Part shown: positions 60,949 to 64,000 of the stretch, piece by piece
How the letters are laid out: each line of letters opens with the position of its first letter
Numbering within the stretch: position 1 is the stretch's first letter
Program-made: the position numbers and the translations under genes
The notes under the pieces: model-generated
What the model was told of the DNA's origin: nothing
Seen by the model: the letters and a program-made list of their open reading frames with translations, nothing else
Databases searched by the model: none
From: an uncultured Aquimarina sp.
Lineage (GTDB): Bacteria > Bacteroidota > Bacteroidia > Flavobacteriales > Flavobacteriaceae
Direction: 5' to 3'
DNA length: 64,000 bases
Assembly (NCBI GenBank): GCA_947493035.1
Contig: CANLOW010000002.1
Location: 186,001-250,000 of the forward strand

Positions 60949-62064
60949 TTAATTACATGTACCTGAAGTAAAATCTGTAAGAGAAAGGTCTAATTTATTA
61001 TTTATAATAATAATATTACCAAAGAAATCTTCACTTCCACTTAAAATATTTAGTAAAGAACAGTAATCATCTAATTGTTCATTCTCTTGAATTTTAACAT
61101 CATCAAAAAATCTATTTTCTCCACTCAATTCATCTTCAATTGAAACACTAATCCCTTCTAGCCCCTTTAAAGACTTTAAAGCACTATTTTCTAAAACGAC
61201 AAGGTCTCCATCTATCGTTTCTATACTTTCCGCCCCTGTAAAATCGACAAGTGATCTATTATTAATAACTCGCAAATCACCTATCATTGTTAAACCATTC
61301 AAAAAATCTAAACTAGATAATCCTCTATTATTTTCTAAATGGATTGAGATATTTGACGATACTAAACCATTCATTTGATCTAGTGACCCTAAAACTCCAT
61401 TAGATCTTACAATAAGTTCATTTTTCACCAATAAATCGTCTAAACCTTCTAAATTTTCCAATTGACTATTACTTATCAAACGTAACACCTCTACCTCTTT
61501 TATAACACTAAGAGCTGATAAATCTAGAATGGGGTCATTAATATTAGCTGTAGACGAAATAGTAACATCTTTTGTATTAACAATATCATACATCTCTTGA
61601 GCAAACTGATCTATAGATGACTGAGCTGTAAAACTTATTTCATCTTGATTCAGTACATTAGGAATTCCTGTCCCTTCAAGACGAACTAAAACATCATTCT
61701 CGAAATTACTTTTGATAACAAGATCTCGACTATATCTTATAAAATCAGATGGCTTAAAAGAAACTTCAAGAATTCCAACTCCATCCTCAGGAATTACCAA
61801 ACTGCTTATCGAATAATTAAATTCTTCTCCAGTATTATCTGATATTGAGATTTCATCTATTACTAATGATGTATCACCAGTATTTTTTATCTCAATCTCT
61901 TCTGTTTGCCTTTGAAAAGTAAATGAAGCATCAAAAACAACGTCAACAACACTTGTTTCTAAATTAGGGCCATCTGGTTGTAAAGGGTCTGCATCAACAC
62001 AACTCAATATTGTAAAAAATAAGAAAAGGGTAGATATAATATAAGTAGTAGATTTCATTATCAT
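60949..62064 (-). CDS. lipoprotein with choice-of-anchor D domain and receptor-L-like repeats
   Basis: 371 aa. Signal peptide and lipobox (YIISTLFLFFTILSCVDADP, Cys near residue 22). Residues ~35-135 form a choice-of-anchor D (ASPM/SPD-2/HYDIN-like) Ig fold: ASFTFQRQTEEIEIKNTGDTSLVIDEISISDN..GILEVSFKPSDF. Residues ~165-320 contain leucine-rich, receptor-L-type repeats (LRLISNSQLENLEGLDDLLVKNELIVRSN, LSSLDFLNGLTMIGDLRVINN, IDGDLVVLENSALKSLKGLEGI). It is a cell-surface or periplasmic adhesin-like lipoprotein; ligand unknown. Single gene between fabG and DUF4870. Confidence 0.85.
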   Translation of the reverse strand: MIMKSTTYIISTLFLFFTILSCVDADPLQPDGPNLETSVVDVVFDASFTFQRQTEEIEIKNTGDTSLVIDEISISDNTGEEFNYSISSLVIPEDGVGILEVSFKPSDFIRYSRDLVIKSNFENDVLVRLEGTGIPNVLNQDEISFTAQSSIDQFAQEMYDIVNTKDVTISSTANINDPILDLSALSVIKEVEVLRLISNSQLENLEGLDDLLVKNELIVRSNGVLGSLDQMNGLVSSNISIHLENNRGLSSLDFLNGLTMIGDLRVINNRSLVDFTGAESIETIDGDLVVLENSALKSLKGLEGISVSIEDELSGENRFFDDVKIQENEQLDDYCSLLNILSGSEDFFGNIIIINNKLDLSLTDFTSGTCN

Positions 62065-62085
62065 TGAGGTATTTTGTTTAGGTTT

Positions 62086-62466
62086 TTATAAAAAACTTAT
62101 TGCTAAAGGATATTTGTAAATCTGATTTTCATTAGCCTTTATCGAACCTAATATAGGGAATAGTACACCTAATACTCCTAAGACAAAAAGTAAAGGAATA
62201 CCTATCAGAAAGAAACACAATACAATAGCCACACTAGCATAAATAATGAATGAAATCATAAAGTTTATGATCTTCTTACCATGTTCATCAATAACACTAT
62301 TTTTATCTTTAAACGAAGTCCACATTATAATGGGCAATACAAAGCCTGCAAATGGAACCACATAACCAGCAAATTGAGATAAATGCATTAGTATAGTAAA
62401 TTGTTTGACATCCATACCCCAAGGTTGAAAATCTGTAGTCTGTACTTCTGCCTTATTAGATTCCAT
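62086..62466 (-). CDS. DUF4870 domain membrane protein
   Basis: 126 aa, three predicted membrane segments: FTILMHLSQFAGYVVPFAGFVLPIIMW (~27-53), IINFMISFIIYASVAIVLCFFLIGIPLLF (~66-94), GVLGVLFPILGSIKA (~97-111). The family hallmarks H-L-S-Q/x-F-A-G and H-G-K-K-x-x-N-F are visible in HLSQFAG and DEHGKKIINFMISF. Role unknown. It precedes the anchor-D lipoprotein gene by 21 bp on the same strand and may share its transcript. Confidence 0.92.
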   Translation of the reverse strand: MESNKAEVQTTDFQPWGMDVKQFTILMHLSQFAGYVVPFAGFVLPIIMWTSFKDKNSVIDEHGKKIINFMISFIIYASVAIVLCFFLIGIPLLFVLGVLGVLFPILGSIKANENQIYKYPLAISFL

Positions 62467-62529
62467 ATGAATAAATTTTACGCAATCTAAATTACAAAAT
62501 TTAAGGATACTTACATCGTATAAACAAAA

Positions 62530-62558
62530 AAGAGGCTATCATTTTCAGATAGCCTCTT
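62530..62558 (-). terminator. intrinsic terminator after gltD
   Basis: AAGAGGCTATC and GATAGCCTCTT form an 11-bp stem with a 7-nt loop, followed on the minus strand by TTTTTTG. It ends the gltD transcript. Confidence 0.9.
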
Positions 62559-62599
62559 ATAAATTTATTCTAATTAATTCTTAAAAGAGATTAAGAAAA

Positions 62600-64000
62600 T
62601 TAATTTTGAATTCCTGGTAAATCACCGTCAGCATTCTTAGTTGGTAAATCAGATTTACCCATTAAGAAAATATCAACTTGTCTAGCAGCTTCACGACCTT
62701 CAGAAATCGCCCAAACGATTAATGATTGTCCACGACGCATATCACCAGCGGTAAATATCTTAGGTACATTTGTCTTATAATCTCCATACTCCGCCTTATA
62801 ATTAGAACGAGCATCCGTTGTAATTCCTAATTGATCAGCTAAATAGCCTTCTGGACCCGTAAATCCTAATGCTAATAAAGCTAACTCACATGGCCATTCC
62901 TTTTCTGTACCTTCAATCTCTACCAATTGTGGACGCTGACCTGGAACCATTTTCCACTCAACATTCACAGTTTTAAGAGCTACTAACTTATTGTCCTTGT
63001 CAGTAACAAATTCCTTAGTATTGATTAACCAGTTACGTTCAACTCCTTCTTTATGAGAGGAAGATGTCTTTAACTTTAATGGCCAATAAGGCCAAGGAGT
63101 ACTAGCAGCACGATCTCCCGGAGGTTTTGGCATAATCTCGAAGTTAACCACTGATTTCGCTCCCTGTCTATTAGAAGTACCAATACAGTCAGAACCTGTA
63201 TCTCCTCCTCCAATAACAATTACGTTTTTATCCGTAGCCAATACTTGATCTTCTACTTCTTTACCAAATACAACTTTAGTCTGTTGTGTTAAGAAATGCA
63301 TTGCTTGTACCACACCATCTGCATCAATACCAGGAGTTGGCAGTGAGCGTCTTTGTGTAGCACCACCTGTTAATACAATAGCATCAAAAGCTTCTAATTC
63401 TGAAATAGCAATATTTTTCCCTACATCAGCATTCACTTTAAACTCTATTCCTTCTGCTTTTAAAATAGCAACACGACGGTCAATGATTCCCTTCTCCATT
63501 TTAAAATTAGGAATACCATATCGTAACAACCCTCCTACTTCATCATCTCTTTCAAAAACCGTTACCAAGTGACCTGCTCTATTCAATTGCTGTGCTGTAG
63601 CAAGACCTGCTGGTCCCGAACCTACAACTGCAACTGTTTTCCCAGTTCTATTCTTAGGCACTTGTGGTTTAATCCATCCCTCAGCGAAAGCTCTTTCTAC
63701 AATATTCTTTTCAATGTTCTCAATCGAAATTGGATCATCGATAATCCCTAATACACACGCTTGTTCACAAGGTGCTGGACATAACCGTCCTGTAAATTCC
63801 GGGAAGTTATTTGTCGAATGTAATATTAAAGATGCTTTTTGCCATTCACCCTGATGTACCATATGGTTAAAATCAGGAATTAAATTTCCTAGAGGACATC
63901 CACTATGACAAAATGGGATACCACAATCCATACATCTTGATCCTTGAGTAGTCAATTCTGTATCACTCAAAGGAATCGTAAATTCTTTATAATCCTGTAA
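62600..64000 (-). CDS. gltD: glutamate synthase small (beta) subunit, 5' end outside the window
   Basis: 466 codons are visible to the window edge and the frame stays open past 64000 (L-Q-D-Y-K-E-F-T-I-P before L-S-D-T-E-L). Full GltD is ~485 aa, so only a short N-terminus is lost. NADPH-dependent subunit that feeds electrons to GltB. Fe-S motif CMDCGIPFCHSGCPLGN, FAD site VAVVGSGPAGLATAQQL, NADPH site VIVIGGGDTGSDCIG, and C-terminal GDMRRGQSLIVWAISEGREAA all present. Expected to follow gltB upstream outside the window. Confidence 0.95.
   Translation of the reverse strand, partial: LQDYKEFTIPLSDTELTTQGSRCMDCGIPFCHSGCPLGNLIPDFNHMVHQGEWQKASLILHSTNNFPEFTGRLCPAPCEQACVLGIIDDPISIENIEKNIVERAFAEGWIKPQVPKNRTGKTVAVVGSGPAGLATAQQLNRAGHLVTVFERDDEVGGLLRYGIPNFKMEKGIIDRRVAILKAEGIEFKVNADVGKNIAISELEAFDAIVLTGGATQRRSLPTPGIDADGVVQAMHFLTQQTKVVFGKEVEDQVLATDKNVIVIGGGDTGSDCIGTSNRQGAKSVVNFEIMPKPPGDRAASTPWPYWPLKLKTSSSHKEGVERNWLINTKEFVTDKDNKLVALKTVNVEWKMVPGQRPQLVEIEGTEKEWPCELALLALGFTGPEGYLADQLGITTDARSNYKAEYGDYKTNVPKIFTAGDMRRGQSLIVWAISEGREAARQVDIFLMGKSDLPTKNADGDLPGIQN

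Overview
The window is a 64 kb piece of an AT-rich (roughly two-thirds A+T) chromosome from the Bacteroidetes, most likely a marine member of the Flavobacteriaceae. The evidence is the family content (short-form LeuA without a regulatory domain, His operon with bifunctional HisB, LuxC-type acyl-CoA reductase next to ferredoxin and serC-serA, DUF4494, DUF4159, choice-of-anchor I, YtxJ bacilliredoxin, GH16 agarase-like enzyme), the TAnnTTTG promoter boxes, and the near absence of Shine-Dalgarno sequences. No rRNA, tRNA, CRISPR array, prophage or transposase was seen. The window starts downstream of an unseen gene and ends inside gltD.

Layout. 1-7 kb: an accessory stretch of secreted hypothetical proteins, a decayed esterase pseudogene, an AraC regulator with a PEBP-family protein, and a membrane-anchored LuxR-type regulator followed by an outer-membrane protein. 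7-17 kb: cysE-cysM on the minus strand, DUF2461, then a minus-strand run with a THUMP-like methyltransferase, AI-2E transporter, TrmH, DUF4159, a lytic-transglycosylase-like lipoprotein, MltG, GNAT and DapF. 17-36 kb: HtrA, TrmD, leuA with an unusual leuB-like gene, tandem thioredoxin-like proteins, nitroreductase, NhaC antiporter, GH16, YtxJ, ferredoxin, LuxC, serC-serA, DUF937. 36-41.7 kb: cysteine desulfurase, EttA, choice-of-anchor I, thioredoxin. 41.8-45.5 kb: an accessory island of single-gene units (lipoproteins, a MepA-like peptidase, DinB, SUFU). 45.6-54 kb: the histidine operon hisG-D-C-x-x-B-H-(S23)-A-F on the minus strand. 54-64 kb: OmpA-like, sugar MFS, DUF1697, DUF4494, a vWA-type membrane protein, FabG, a lipoprotein, DUF4870 and gltD.

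The most striking result is regulatory and structural. Upstream of hisG there is an 18-residue leader peptide with four consecutive His codons, a 15-bp intrinsic terminator, and a 10-bp alternative pairing between the leader's last codons and the terminator's 5' arm: a complete-looking ribosome-mediated histidine attenuator. Inside the operon, six intercistronic gaps carry tracts of a 7-nt repeat (AGTAYNN, most often AGTAYWA), most of them arranged as hairpins. The tracts also supply the last codons and stop codons of HisA and HisH, and they bracket a four-helix-bundle (S23-type) gene inserted between hisH and hisA. The same heptads recur in three co-directional gaps elsewhere in the window.

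Other non-coding structure: an ~85-bp dispersed repeat in four same-orientation copies, a 115-bp structured element upstream of ettA, and many clear intrinsic terminators. The operon lacks hisIE, whose usual place after hisF is occupied by the accessory island.
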